Assembly (NCBI RefSeq): GCF_023050945.1
Contig: NZ_JALKIM010000011.1
Span: 20,436 to 84,435, forward strand
Length of the DNA stretch: 64,000 nucleotides
Direction of reading: 5' to 3'
DNA from: Anaerobiospirillum sp. NML120448
Lineage (GTDB): Bacteria > Pseudomonadota > Gammaproteobacteria > Enterobacterales > Succinivibrionaceae
Below, piece after piece: positions 29,300-37,938 of the stretch (positions are counted from its first letter, which is position 1; each line of letters begins with the position of its first letter). The translations under genes and the position numbers were made by a program. Under the pieces are notes generated by a model. That model made no database searches. It saw nothing but the letters and a program-made list of their open reading frames with translations, and had not been told where the DNA came from.

Positions 29300-29839
29300 A
29301 TGGATTTTGATGTTCATATTGCGGACAGTGTGTCAGAGGATCTCTTAGATATCATTCGCTGCAAGTATTGGTTTATTGATTTGTCTTTGTACCTGCTCCA
29401 TGTCAACAATGGAGACGGCAAAGAGCTAGTAAAGGCTGTCAAGTCGTATGCTTTTTTCAGGGAAAAAACCGAGGAGGCTGATTACTGTAGATCTTTAATT
29501 GAATTTTCTGCTGACAATTTAAGAAATGGGCCAACATTCTATTCTTGCACACCTGAATACATGGACTATCTTAAAAGCGGTGGTAAGGCTAGCATGACTT
29601 ATGAAGCCGCATTACAAAGGCTAGAGTTTGAACGAAAGTGCAATTGTCCTTTTAACCATGACAATTACGAAGTTCGACTTAAGTTTATCAATGAGCTAAA
29701 AAAATTTCGTAGTACGGTATATGAGTATTTAATTGACAAGGAAAAACCTGAGGGAGAATTACTTTCTCCTAAACAAGTACTCCATGTCATTGCTAAATTT
29801 TTTGCTTATGAAGTCGTGTTTTGTGAACCGTTATTTTAA
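29300..29839 (+). CDS. Hypothetical protein
   Basis: The 179-residue acidic protein is not recognised. It begins two bases after the stop of the metalloprotease-like gene, has no signal peptide or membrane segment, and carries a short CNCPFN cluster in the second half. The tight spacing suggests it works with, or protects against, the upstream protein. That is inference from position only. Confidence 0.55.
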   Translation: MDFDVHIADSVSEDLLDIIRCKYWFIDLSLYLLHVNNGDGKELVKAVKSYAFFREKTEEADYCRSLIEFSADNLRNGPTFYSCTPEYMDYLKSGGKASMTYEAALQRLEFERKCNCPFNHDNYEVRLKFINELKKFRSTVYEYLIDKEKPEGELLSPKQVLHVIAKFFAYEVVFCEPLF

Positions 29840-29851
29840 AGTAAATTAATG

Positions 29852-29874
29852 GCCCCTATTACGGGGCTTTTTTA
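29852..29874 (+). terminator. Rho-independent terminator
   Basis: GCCCC (29852-29856) pairs with GGGGC (29863-29867), followed by a run of Ts to 29873. It ends the three-gene phage-like unit. Confidence 0.75.
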
Positions 29875-29897
29875 TTGCCTATTAACTGAGGTTGTTT

Positions 29898-30056
29898 ATG
29901 ACTAAAACCACTGAAAGCAAGCGACGGCGTGATATGGCTATTGGTATAGCTATCGGTCATCTTATTGGGGACACGATAACCGCACTTAATAGCAATATCG
30001 CTAATGATGAAGCTCGTTGGATTACCGCTAAAAGCAAGGATAGGCGGCAGCAGTAA
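29898..30056 (+). pseudogene. Truncated duplicate of the metalloprotease-like N-terminus
   Basis: ATG 29898 opens a 52-codon frame that includes MAIGIAIGHLIGDTITALNS and RWITAKSKD. It aligns with the start of the protein encoded at 27927 (FAIGVVFGHILYEAMNDLAL ... RWITIHPNG), then stops at TAA 30054-30056. It is a broken paralogue, and the following DNA continues in poor, protein-like fragments. Confidence 0.6.
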
Positions 30057-31037
30057 AAGATTCTTAATTGTCTCTGGAGCTGGGTTATCTTTTCTAAAAG
30101 GGCGGCCCTACGTAAAAAATGCAAGGCATGCTACTAAATCTTATGAAGCTTTGCGTGTAAAGAGCAGCACAAGCAGCATTATAAATAAACGCAAAAGAGC
30201 TAAGGTCTTTGCAAAAGGCAGTTAAGAACTTGCTCTAAAGCATAAGCATTAAGCGCAGAAAAAGGCAGCCATATAAGCAAAGGCTAAAGCTCCAGTTACT
30301 GCTACTGCTCAAAATGGTGTTAAGAATAAACAAGCTAACTCTCAAAAGACTGATAGAGCAACGCACCATGGGTTTTATCTGCTCACCCCAGGCAAATATT
30401 TGTTCATTTTTTTTCAAAGCTAACTGAATCAACGGCGCAGCATTGGACTAAAGCTCAATGGCACAAAGAAACTAAAGTCGCAGCTCTGGCATCAGGCTAA
30501 ATAAGCCTTAGAGCAAGGCAAGTGTAAATAAATAAGCATGATGATTTAGAGAGCTATCAGGCATGCTAATTTGCGCTTGCTATGCATAGAGTCATAGCTG
30601 GTGACTAGAATGTTGAGGCTACAATGTTGTTCTTGAGCCAGACCTTCACGATAGAAGCAAGCTTGCTCCTCACTATCTCTTTTTGTTTGCTTAATGTGCT
30701 AAGGATTTTTTAGCTGTGCTTTTGCGGATGTAAATGGGCACGCTCATTTTTTTGAAAGATTTATAGGCTAATTGTTGAGTGAACTTTTAGCCATACATGT
30801 GAACTTTGGGTTTGCAAACTATGCATTAGGCCTTTGTAAATTATCAAAAGCTAAGCAAGGCAACAAATAGCCTGTTTTTCGTAGTTGTGGACTAGCTTAA
30901 AAATAATTTTCTTAGAAAGTTGGAGCTAGGGAAACAAATCTTGTTGCAGTATTACTGCAAAAATTCCTAAAATTTTACCAATAACAACACTTTAACCCCC
31001 TAAATATTTGAGCTGGCTCACTAATTTAACTTTTTAT
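30057..31037. other. Degenerate stretch after the phage-like genes
   Basis: Fragments such as KAPVTATAQNGVKNKQANSQ and STAQHWTKAQWHKETKVAAL appear in different frames between about 30270 and 30500, separated by stops and shifts. I read this as eroded coding sequence of the prophage remnant. From 30510 to 31037 I see nothing. Confidence 0.45.
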
Positions 31038-31051
31038 TGTGTCCGTGCACA
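31038..31051. promoter_or_regulatory. Putative LacI-family operator (site 4)
   Basis: TGTGTCCGTGCACA matches the shared pattern with one asymmetric position. It lies 171 bases upstream of the GH31 gene at 31222. The flanks (TTGTG...CACACT) equal those of site 3. Confidence 0.55.
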
Positions 31052-31135
31052 CTTTTTTATTTTTTGATGATTAAACTATTAGCCTAAAGTGACACAACTT
31101 ATCAAAAGTGTGCTCACTTTAATAGGAGAACAACT

Positions 31136-31150
31136 ATGTCTACGTATTAA
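31136..31150 (+). CDS. Four-codon leader mini-ORF (MSTY)
   Basis: AGGAGAACAACT precedes ATG TCT ACG TAT TAA. The ribosome-binding site is strong and well spaced, and the mini-gene ends 71 bases before the GH31 start. A short hairpin (CTACG...CGTAG) spans its end. It could be an upstream translated leader or the stub of a deleted gene. Confidence 0.35.
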   Translation: MSTY

Positions 31151-31221
31151 TTGCGTAGGTTTAAGTTTACGTGTGCAGTTAAAACTAAAAGACTTATTTT
31201 AGTTTGTGAGGAGTTTTACTT

Positions 31222-33297
31222 ATGGCAGGAATTATCGAGCAAAAGGACGGCAAGTTATATCGCTACTTTGAGGGTCAAACTACCTGTATTGAGCCATGGG
31301 GTGCCAATGCTTTACGTGTACGCTCTGTAATGATGGGCTACGATATGGCTGCTGATGATTTTGCTTTAACCCAAGAGGTTGACAGTCAATATCGTGCTGG
31401 CAATGCCAATAGTGAAATCAAAATCTGGGCTGAGCGTCAGACTGTAGTATCAAACTTCCCAGGTGAGAGCTATATTGATGTACCTTGCGGCTCTATTACC
31501 AATGGCGATATTCGTGCTGAGATCACCGCTGGTGGTAAGATTAATTTCTACCAAGTAAAAACCAACAAATTACTCTTGGAGGAGTTTGCTCGTAACCGTC
31601 TAGATGGTCACTCTAAGGACTTAAGCGCACTTGAAATCTTAGGCCGTGAGTTTATGCCACATCGTGGTGGTGACTTCCAGTTAACTGCCCGCTTTGAGCC
31701 AAATGCTGATGAGCGTATTTATGGCATGGGCCAATACCAACAGCCATATTTAAACTTAAAGGGCTGCACTCTTGAGCTTGCTCAACGTAACTCCCAAGCT
31801 TCTGTACCTTTCATGATTTCCACTCAAGGCTATGGTTTCTTATGGAATAACCCAGCTGTGGGTAAAGTAACCTTTGCTAAGAACTTAACTGAGTGGGTAG
31901 CTTACTCTACAAAGAAATTAGATTACTGGATTTGTGCTGGTGATACCCCTGCTCAAATTGAAGAGCAATATGCCTCTGTAACTGGCACTGTTCCTATGAT
32001 GCCTGATTATGCTATGGGCTTTTGGCAATGCAAGTTAAGATATGCCACCCAAGAGCAATTACTTGAGGTTGCTCGTGAGTACAAGAGAAGAGGCCTACCA
32101 ATTGACGTTATTGTGTGCGACTTCTTCCACTGGGAGCACCAAGGCGACTGGGCTTTTGATAAGACCTACTGGCCAGATCCTGATGCCATGATCAAAGAAC
32201 TCAATGACATGGGTATCGAGTTAATGGTTTCTATTTGGCCTACAGTTGAAACCAAGTCTGTTAACTTTAAAGAGCTCAATGAGCGTGGCTATTTAATCCG
32301 TACCGAGCGTGGCCTTCAATATGGTATGGACTTTATGGCACCAACTATTCACTTTGATGCTACTAATCCAGGTGCTCGTGAATTTGTTTGGGACGTTGCT
32401 AAGAAGAACTACTACGATAAGGGCGTAAAGTGCTTCTGGTTAGATGAGGCTGAGCCAGAGTATAAGATCTACGACTTTGATCATTTCCGCTACTATGCAG
32501 GTTCTAATGCTCAAATTGGTAACCAATTCCCTGTAATGTATGCTAAGACTTTCTTTGATGGCTTAAAGAAAGAAGGTCATGAAAAGATTATTAACCTCCT
32601 ACGTTGTGCCTGGGCTGGCTCTCAAAAGTATGGCGCTTTAGTATGGTCTGGTGATATCGGTACTAGCTTTGCCGCTATGCGCAACCAGATTGCTGCTGGC
32701 TTAAATATGGGTCTTGCTGGTATTACCTGGTGGACTACTGATATCGGTGGCTTCCATGGTGGTAATCCAAATGATGAGGCTTATCGTGAGGTCTTTGCTC
32801 GTTGGTTCGAGTGGGGCACTTTCTGCCCTGTAATGCGTGTTCACGGTGATCGTGAGCCACGCCAAGACCCAGTAGGAACCACTGGTGGCGCAATGTGCTG
32901 CTCAGGCGGCCCTAACGAGGTTTACTCCTATGGCGATCGTGTTTACGAGATTTGTAAGAAGTACATGGATTACCGTGTTAAGCTCAAGCCATACATTAAA
33001 GAGCTTATGGAAGCTGCTCACAAGAAGGGTACTCCAGTAATTCGCCCTATGTTCTATGACTTCCCAGAGGACAAGGCTACTTACGATTACGAAGATCAAC
33101 ACATGTTCGGCCCAAGCCTCTTAATTGCCCCAATTTATGAGGCAGGTTTAGAGCAAAAGCAGGTTTACCTCCCTAAGGGTGCTTCATGGCGCAATATCCA
33201 CACCAACGAAGTATTCGAGGGTGGTCAAGTAGTAACTGTTGCTACCCCACTTGAGATCACTCCTGTATTTGCTCGAGATGGCTTTGATCTTATCTAA
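31222..33297 (+). CDS. Glycoside hydrolase family 31 enzyme (α-xylosidase or α-glucosidase)
   Basis: The 691-residue protein is a second GH31 member, distant from yicI. The nucleophile aspartate lies in CFWLDEAEPEY (about residue 407) and the acid/base aspartate in VWSGDIGTSF (about 476). Also typical are ERIYGMGQYQQPY, MPDYAMGFWQCKLRY and TWWTTDIGGFHGG. This subgroup (XylS-like) contains α-xylosidases, and its location with xyloside genes favours that activity, although α-glucosidase remains possible. There is no signal peptide, so it is cytoplasmic. GAGGAG lies before ATG 31222. It is preceded by operator site 4. Confidence 0.9.
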   Translation: MAGIIEQKDGKLYRYFEGQTTCIEPWGANALRVRSVMMGYDMAADDFALTQEVDSQYRAGNANSEIKIWAERQTVVSNFPGESYIDVPCGSITNGDIRAEITAGGKINFYQVKTNKLLLEEFARNRLDGHSKDLSALEILGREFMPHRGGDFQLTARFEPNADERIYGMGQYQQPYLNLKGCTLELAQRNSQASVPFMISTQGYGFLWNNPAVGKVTFAKNLTEWVAYSTKKLDYWICAGDTPAQIEEQYASVTGTVPMMPDYAMGFWQCKLRYATQEQLLEVAREYKRRGLPIDVIVCDFFHWEHQGDWAFDKTYWPDPDAMIKELNDMGIELMVSIWPTVETKSVNFKELNERGYLIRTERGLQYGMDFMAPTIHFDATNPGAREFVWDVAKKNYYDKGVKCFWLDEAEPEYKIYDFDHFRYYAGSNAQIGNQFPVMYAKTFFDGLKKEGHEKIINLLRCAWAGSQKYGALVWSGDIGTSFAAMRNQIAAGLNMGLAGITWWTTDIGGFHGGNPNDEAYREVFARWFEWGTFCPVMRVHGDREPRQDPVGTTGGAMCCSGGPNEVYSYGDRVYEICKKYMDYRVKLKPYIKELMEAAHKKGTPVIRPMFYDFPEDKATYDYEDQHMFGPSLLIAPIYEAGLEQKQVYLPKGASWRNIHTNEVFEGGQVVTVATPLEITPVFARDGFDLI

Positions 33298-33368
33298 CTT
33301 TTTACTAGCTGTAACGCTACAGCCTAAACCAATCAAACATCTAGAGTAATTCTATATTTACTCACCAA

Positions 33369-33399
33369 AGCGGCCACAAGCCTATGGCCGCTTTTTTTA
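33369..33399 (+). terminator. Terminator of the second GH31 gene
   Basis: AGCGGCCA (33369-33376) pairs with TGGCCGCT (33385-33392), followed by a T-run. Confidence 0.8.
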
Positions 33400-33712
33400 G
33401 AACTATTTCAGTTTACTGCTTAGCACTTTTTAAGGTTAATTAGAGTTCTAAGCAGTAAGCTCAAATCATAATAATCTATCAGTATCTAATGAGTACTTAC
33501 TAAGCTACTATGCTTTTTAGTGTTTAATTTAATGGTTAGCTCTTTACCTTGTGACTTTCAAGGCTTTTCTTGCAACCCATCCTTGCAAGTTAAACTTAAT
33601 TTCTAGCTAAAAGCCCCCTAAACTTTTAGCTAAGCCCAAGCCTCAGGTAATGTCATACTGTTAATAAAAACACTTATATAAGCCATTTTTTGTGAGGAAA
33701 GAGGATTTTATA
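33400..33712. other. Gene-free stretch before the GH120 gene
   Basis: About 310 AT-rich bases, presumably with the promoter of the GH120 gene. I found no copy of the TGTG-N6-CACA operator here. Confidence 0.5.
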
Positions 33713-35686
33713 ATGGCTATTTATCACGTTAATCAGAAGTTAGGTTGTGATTGCAATTGCGGCTGTGCTGACAAGCCTTTTGCTACTATTAATCAAGCTG
33801 CCCAAGTTGCCCTTGCTGGTGATGAGATTATCATTCATGAGGGTGTTTACCGTGAGCGTGTTGCTCCTCGTTGGGGTGGTAAGTCCAATACTAATCGTAT
33901 TACCTACCAAGCAGCCGCTGGCGAGCATGTTGTAATTAAGGGCTCTGAGGTTATCAGCGCTTGGGAAGATGCAAAGCTTGAAGGCGCTAAAGTTCCAGTA
34001 TTTAAGGCTGTAATTTCTAATGATATCTTTGGTGATTACAACCCATACGACACCAAGCTCTATGGCGACTGGTTAATGGATCCATTCCCATGCCCATTAC
34101 ACACTGGTGATGTTTATTTCGATGGTAAATCTCTTTATGAGGCCGTAACTTTAGACGAGTTAAAAGATCCTAAAGTTCGCAAAACTGGCCCTTGCTCACC
34201 ATGGTGCGGCACTGAGGAAGTCATTCCAAATTGTGAAAACACTGTTTTCTTATGGCACGCTGTAGTTGATCATAAGGCTAACACCACCACTATTTACGCT
34301 CACTTTGGCAACTTCACTAAAGAGCAATTAGCCGACCACCTAATCGAAATTAACGTTCGTGAGACCTTATTTGCTCCAAGCCAAGTTAATACCAACTACT
34401 TAACTGTTCGTGGTATTGAGTTTGCTCATGGCGCTACCCAATGGGCTCCACCTACTGGCGTTCAAAGAGGTATGCTTGACACTTACTGGTCAAAGGGCTG
34501 GATCATTGAGCACTGCCATTTCCATGATGCAAAGACCTCTGCTGTTTCCATTGGTAAAGAGATTTCTACTGGTGATAATGAGTCTACTCGCTTCAAGCGC
34601 AAGCCAGGCTACCAGCACCAACTTGAGGATGTCTTTAAGGCTGTAAACCGTGGCTGGAGCTTCGATATTATTGGTAGCCATATTATCCGCTACAACGTAA
34701 TGCACGATTGCGGACAAAACGGTATTGTTGGTCACTTAGGCTGCATTGGCTCTGACATTCACCACAACAAGATCTACAACATTGCTATGAAGCATGAGTT
34801 CTTCGGCCATGAAATTGCTGGCATTAAGCTCCATGCTGCTCTCGATGTTCGTATCCACCACAATGAGTTCTACAACTGTACTTTAGGTACTTGGCTTGAT
34901 TGGGAAGCTCAGGGCACTCAAGTTTGCAACAATGTATACTACGACAACTATCGTGACATTATGATTGAAGTAACTCATGGCCCATGCTTAGTTGCTAACA
35001 ACATTTTTGCCTCTGAGTACAACTTTGATAACGTAGCCCAAGGCTCTGCTTTAGTAAACAACATCTTTGCAGGCTTTACTCGTCATATTGATACTCGTGA
35101 TCGTGCTACCCCTTATCATGCCGCTCACTCCACTGCAGTAACTGGCTTTGCTGTTGTTTACTCAGGTGATGACCGTGTTTACGGCAACTACTTTATTGGC
35201 GGCAACTCCAACCATCCAGAGGCTAAATACGGTACTGCTCACTACAATGGCCATCCATCAACCTTTGAGGAGTACAACAAGTTAACCTTTGGTACTTGCC
35301 AGCATGACCACGATAAGTTCCACCTTATCAATGATCCTGTTTACATTGACCACAATGTTTACCTCAAGTATGCTCCTGTTTATGAGTCAGAGCAGCACTT
35401 TGTAAAGACCTCTCATGATCCTAAGCTTAAGGTTTATCGCAATGAGCAAGGCTTAATGGTTGACTTTGATGCTACTGCTGAGATGTTAGGTTTAACCTTT
35501 GAAGCTATTACTACCAAGGCTCTTGGTGAGACCAGATTAAGCGAGTGTGCTTTTGAGAATCACGATGGCTCTCCATTAACCATCGACACAGATCTTGTTG
35601 ATAGCGCCCGCCCAGTAGATAAGGTATGCGTTGGCCCATTACAGAACTTAAAGGTTGGTGCCAACACCATCAAGATCTGGGACTAA
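33713..35686 (+). CDS. β-Xylosidase, glycoside hydrolase family 120
   Basis: The 657-residue protein matches the GH120 β-xylosidase XylC of Thermoanaerobacterium along its length. Shared segments include KPFATINQAAQVALAGDEII, HEGVYRE, GDWLMDPFP, SKGWIIE, GQNGIVGHLG and HEIAGIKLHAALDVRIHHN. It is a right-handed β-helix. The nucleophile aspartate is in WLDWEAQGT (about residue 396) and the acid/base glutamate in MIEVTHGP (about 419). I chose ATG 33713 (GAGGA seven bases upstream) over the GTG at 33692. No signal peptide is present. It offers retaining β-xylosidase activity alongside the inverting GH43 enzyme. Confidence 0.92.
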   Translation: MAIYHVNQKLGCDCNCGCADKPFATINQAAQVALAGDEIIIHEGVYRERVAPRWGGKSNTNRITYQAAAGEHVVIKGSEVISAWEDAKLEGAKVPVFKAVISNDIFGDYNPYDTKLYGDWLMDPFPCPLHTGDVYFDGKSLYEAVTLDELKDPKVRKTGPCSPWCGTEEVIPNCENTVFLWHAVVDHKANTTTIYAHFGNFTKEQLADHLIEINVRETLFAPSQVNTNYLTVRGIEFAHGATQWAPPTGVQRGMLDTYWSKGWIIEHCHFHDAKTSAVSIGKEISTGDNESTRFKRKPGYQHQLEDVFKAVNRGWSFDIIGSHIIRYNVMHDCGQNGIVGHLGCIGSDIHHNKIYNIAMKHEFFGHEIAGIKLHAALDVRIHHNEFYNCTLGTWLDWEAQGTQVCNNVYYDNYRDIMIEVTHGPCLVANNIFASEYNFDNVAQGSALVNNIFAGFTRHIDTRDRATPYHAAHSTAVTGFAVVYSGDDRVYGNYFIGGNSNHPEAKYGTAHYNGHPSTFEEYNKLTFGTCQHDHDKFHLINDPVYIDHNVYLKYAPVYESEQHFVKTSHDPKLKVYRNEQGLMVDFDATAEMLGLTFEAITTKALGETRLSECAFENHDGSPLTIDTDLVDSARPVDKVCVGPLQNLKVGANTIKIWD

Positions 35687-35732
35687 TGCTCTGTCCTATC
35701 TAACTTTGTAGTTTCATCCATTTATTTGCCCC

Positions 35733-35769
35733 ATAGCGGTCTATCTCCACCCTAGACCGCTATTTTTTA
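35733..35769. terminator. Terminator between convergent genes
   Basis: ATAGCGGTCTA (35733-35743) and TAGACCGCTAT (35753-35763) form a perfect 11-bp stem followed by TTTTT. It serves the GH120 gene and may also stop the convergent dehydrogenase fragment. Confidence 0.8.
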
Positions 35770-35784
35770 GCTTTTGGCTTTTTG

Positions 35785-36146
35785 CTAAAACATGTTAAGC
35801 CGTTTAAAAATAAAATCAGGCAGCATTTTGGTAGCAAGCATAATATAGCGCCACAGCCACATGGTATAAACCACAGCCTTGGGCTTATAGTAGCTGTTAA
35901 CAATATCGTAAGCTACTGTCTCTACACTGGCACTAATATAAGGAGGCAATTTCTTATGTGCGACCATGCGAGTTTTTACATAGCCAGGCTTAATGTTAAT
36001 TACATGAACTCCGCACCTATATAGCCTTACCCTAAGTCCCGACAAATAGGCACTCATTGCCGCCTTTGATGCTCCATAGTAATAATTAGAACATCGTCCC
36101 CTATCCCCAGCCACTGAGCTTATAACCATAATATGACCCTGCTTGC
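35785..36146 (-). pseudogene. 3' fragment of a short-chain dehydrogenase gene
   Basis: About 118 residues, from QGHIMVISSVAGDRGR through YYGASKAAM to the end NMF, match the C-terminal part of the full-length dehydrogenase encoded at 45094-45885 (about six to eight differences). The DNA differs at roughly one base in eight or nine, mostly silent. The similarity begins at about 36146, where the sequence changes abruptly into the end of an hsdS fragment, and continues a base past the stop codon. The NAD-binding half is missing, so it cannot be a working enzyme. It is the left direct repeat of the restriction island. Confidence 0.85.
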
Positions 36147-36149
36147 GTA

Positions 36150-36845
36150 TTAAGCGGTACACACCAGTTTTTGAAACTTATCCGTGTCGCATAAATGATA
36201 ATTTACCGACACTTGGCCATTCATTAGCAAATCATTAAGCTGTTTTTTTAGATTTTGCAAAACAAGATTTTCCTCTTGAACAGATAAAATTTTCTTAAAC
36301 ATAGGATCAACCAAAGAGTGAAAATGTTCAATTTCACTAATATCAGGAATTTTAACTTCTAGTTCAGCAAATTGAGACTTGCTTAGATTAGGCATAACAC
36401 TACCAGAAGATCCAGCTGACAATATATTCAGCGCTAGTGATTTCATAGTAAAGTATATAAAATATGGGGAAATACCTTTCTTAGGTACGATTGAGTTAAT
36501 TTGTTGATTCGTTTGGCTTGTTTTAGATACTAAACAAACAAGACCAGCAGTACCAATGCAACTTACACAAACACTATTTTGTTGCAATGTTTTGTTATCC
36601 TGAGACTGCTTACCTAAAATAGACAAAGATCTTGCAGTTGATACTACATAAGTATTGTTATACATATCAGGTATTGTAATGAAAGGAATTTCTTCTCCAT
36701 AAAATGCTTGATTTTTTGTGGATGGTGTTTTACCACAAATAATTTGCTCAGCAATATCAGATACTGTTCCTTTCTCGAAAGATTTTTGATTTATGACAGA
36801 ATGTTTATTCTCTGTACATATAAATTCATAAATCTGGCGAGCCAT
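36150..36845 (-). CDS. hsdS: Half-length type I specificity subunit (C-terminal TRD cassette)
   Basis: The 231-residue frame starts inside the central conserved region of HsdS (MARQIYEF equals MARQLYEY of the complete gene at 37939) and holds one target-recognition domain (GKTPSTKNQAFYGEEIPFIT and onward). It ends in LMNGQVSVNYHL, the counterpart of LMTGQVTVNYHL in the complete subunit. It lacks an N-terminal TRD and a promoter-proximal start, so it is best read as a silent cassette. A 31-bp sequence at its 5' end (36834-36864) is the exact inverted copy of 38457-38487. Confidence 0.85.
   Translation of the reverse strand: MARQIYEFICTENKHSVINQKSFEKGTVSDIAEQIICGKTPSTKNQAFYGEEIPFITIPDMYNNTYVVSTARSLSILGKQSQDNKTLQQNSVCVSCIGTAGLVCLVSKTSQTNQQINSIVPKKGISPYFIYFTMKSLALNILSAGSSGSVMPNLSKSQFAELEVKIPDISEIEHFHSLVDPMFKKILSVQEENLVLQNLKKQLNDLLMNGQVSVNYHLCDTDKFQKLVCTA
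36191..36205 (+). repeat. Inversion site 1 (plus orientation)
   Basis: ATAAATGATAATTTA, read here on the plus strand. On the minus strand it encodes the NYHL end of the half-hsdS cassette. It is identical to sites 3 and 4. Confidence 0.8.
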
Positions 36846-36865
36846 GGCCTCTAAATTATCATTTA
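36834..36865 (-). repeat. Inversion site 2 within a 31-bp inverted repeat
   Basis: 36834-36864 is an exact inverted copy of 38457-38487 (31 of 31 bases). It spans codons for NDNLEAMARQ. The 15-bp site is matched at 14 positions (36852-36865), in minus orientation. Confidence 0.9.
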
Positions 36866-36924
36866 ATTGACAAAACTATATGCGCAATTCATAATTAAAA
36901 TTTTGCTTCTTGCTAAGGATAATT

Positions 36925-37917
36925 ATGTTTAAGAACTTTTGCGATGATGTTGTTATGTCCATGCTTCCACATCTAAATAGCTTTCAACTCAATACGCTAA
37001 AAAGCACTCTAGAAATCTTATGTAGTAAGCATATGACTGAAGCTAATAAATTAGATGATAATAATAGCGAAAATGAAGGAAAAATCGTTCTTTCTAAATT
37101 TATCCAAGCAAAGAAGCTTGAAGGATGTTCATCCAAAACACTAACCTATTACGAAAATACCATTACTAAAATGCTTTCTACATTAGAAAAACCACCTAAA
37201 CACATAGATACTTCCGATCTAAGACAGTATTTAAATGAGTACCAAGAAAAAAACAACGCTAGTAGAGTTTCAGTAGACAATATTCGACGAATACTATCAA
37301 GTTTCTTCTCATGGCTTGAAGACGAAGACTATATTATTAAAAGTCCTGTTAGAAGAATTCATAAAGTTAAATCAGCTAAAGTAGTAAAAGAAGTATTTTC
37401 TGACGAACAAGTTGAAATTTTAAAAGATAATTGCAACTCCTTACGAGATAAGGCGATTGTTGAGCTATTATGCTCATCAGGTATGCGTGTTGGAGAGCTA
37501 GTCAATCTAAATCGAAATGACATTAACCTTGTTGAGCGCGAATGCGTTGTTCTTGGCAAGGGTAATAAGGAAAGAGTGGTTTATTTTGATGCTAGAGCCA
37601 AGCTTGCTATAGAAGGTTATTTGCAAACACGCACAGATGATAATCCAGCACTGTTTACTCATGCTCACAATAATGATCAAAGGTTACAGATAGGCGGCGT
37701 AGAAAAGATGCTTCGCCGTATGGGGGCGCTACTAAATATTAACAAAGTGCACCCACATAAGTTTCGCAGAACCTTAGCTACTAGCGCAATTGATAAAGGA
37801 ATGCCTATTGAACAAGTTCAACACCTTTTAGGTCATCAAAAAATTGATACCACCTTGCATTATGCTATGGTTAAGCAACATAATGTTAAACACGCCCACA
37901 GAAAATTTATCTCCTAA
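36925..37917 (+). CDS. Tyrosine recombinase (putative hsdS invertase)
   Basis: The 330-residue phage-integrase-family protein has the full catalytic set: R in SSGMRVGELVNL, K in GKGNKERVV, HxxR in HPHKFRRTLAT, H in LLGHQK and the nucleophile Y in TTLHYAMV. An N-terminal SAM-like core-binding domain (SSKTLTYYENTITKML) precedes it. ATG 36925 has AAGGAT before it; the upstream TTG 36910 lacks support. It lies between two inverted hsdS half-sites and is followed 21 bases later by the complete hsdS. This is the usual place for the recombinase of phase-variable type I systems, so inversion of the flanking repeats is its likely job. Confidence 0.88.
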   Translation: MFKNFCDDVVMSMLPHLNSFQLNTLKSTLEILCSKHMTEANKLDDNNSENEGKIVLSKFIQAKKLEGCSSKTLTYYENTITKMLSTLEKPPKHIDTSDLRQYLNEYQEKNNASRVSVDNIRRILSSFFSWLEDEDYIIKSPVRRIHKVKSAKVVKEVFSDEQVEILKDNCNSLRDKAIVELLCSSGMRVGELVNLNRNDINLVERECVVLGKGNKERVVYFDARAKLAIEGYLQTRTDDNPALFTHAHNNDQRLQIGGVEKMLRRMGALLNINKVHPHKFRRTLATSAIDKGMPIEQVQHLLGHQKIDTTLHYAMVKQHNVKHAHRKFIS

Positions 37918-37938
37918 TTAATTTACAAAGGATATATT

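Noticed and set aside
30004..30225. Open frame of 73 codons
   Set aside because: Overlaps the truncated zincin duplicate in another frame and has a Lys/Ser composition typical of eroded sequence.
35782..36024. Plus-strand open frame over the dehydrogenase fragment
   Set aside because: Antisense shadow of the conserved SDR fragment.
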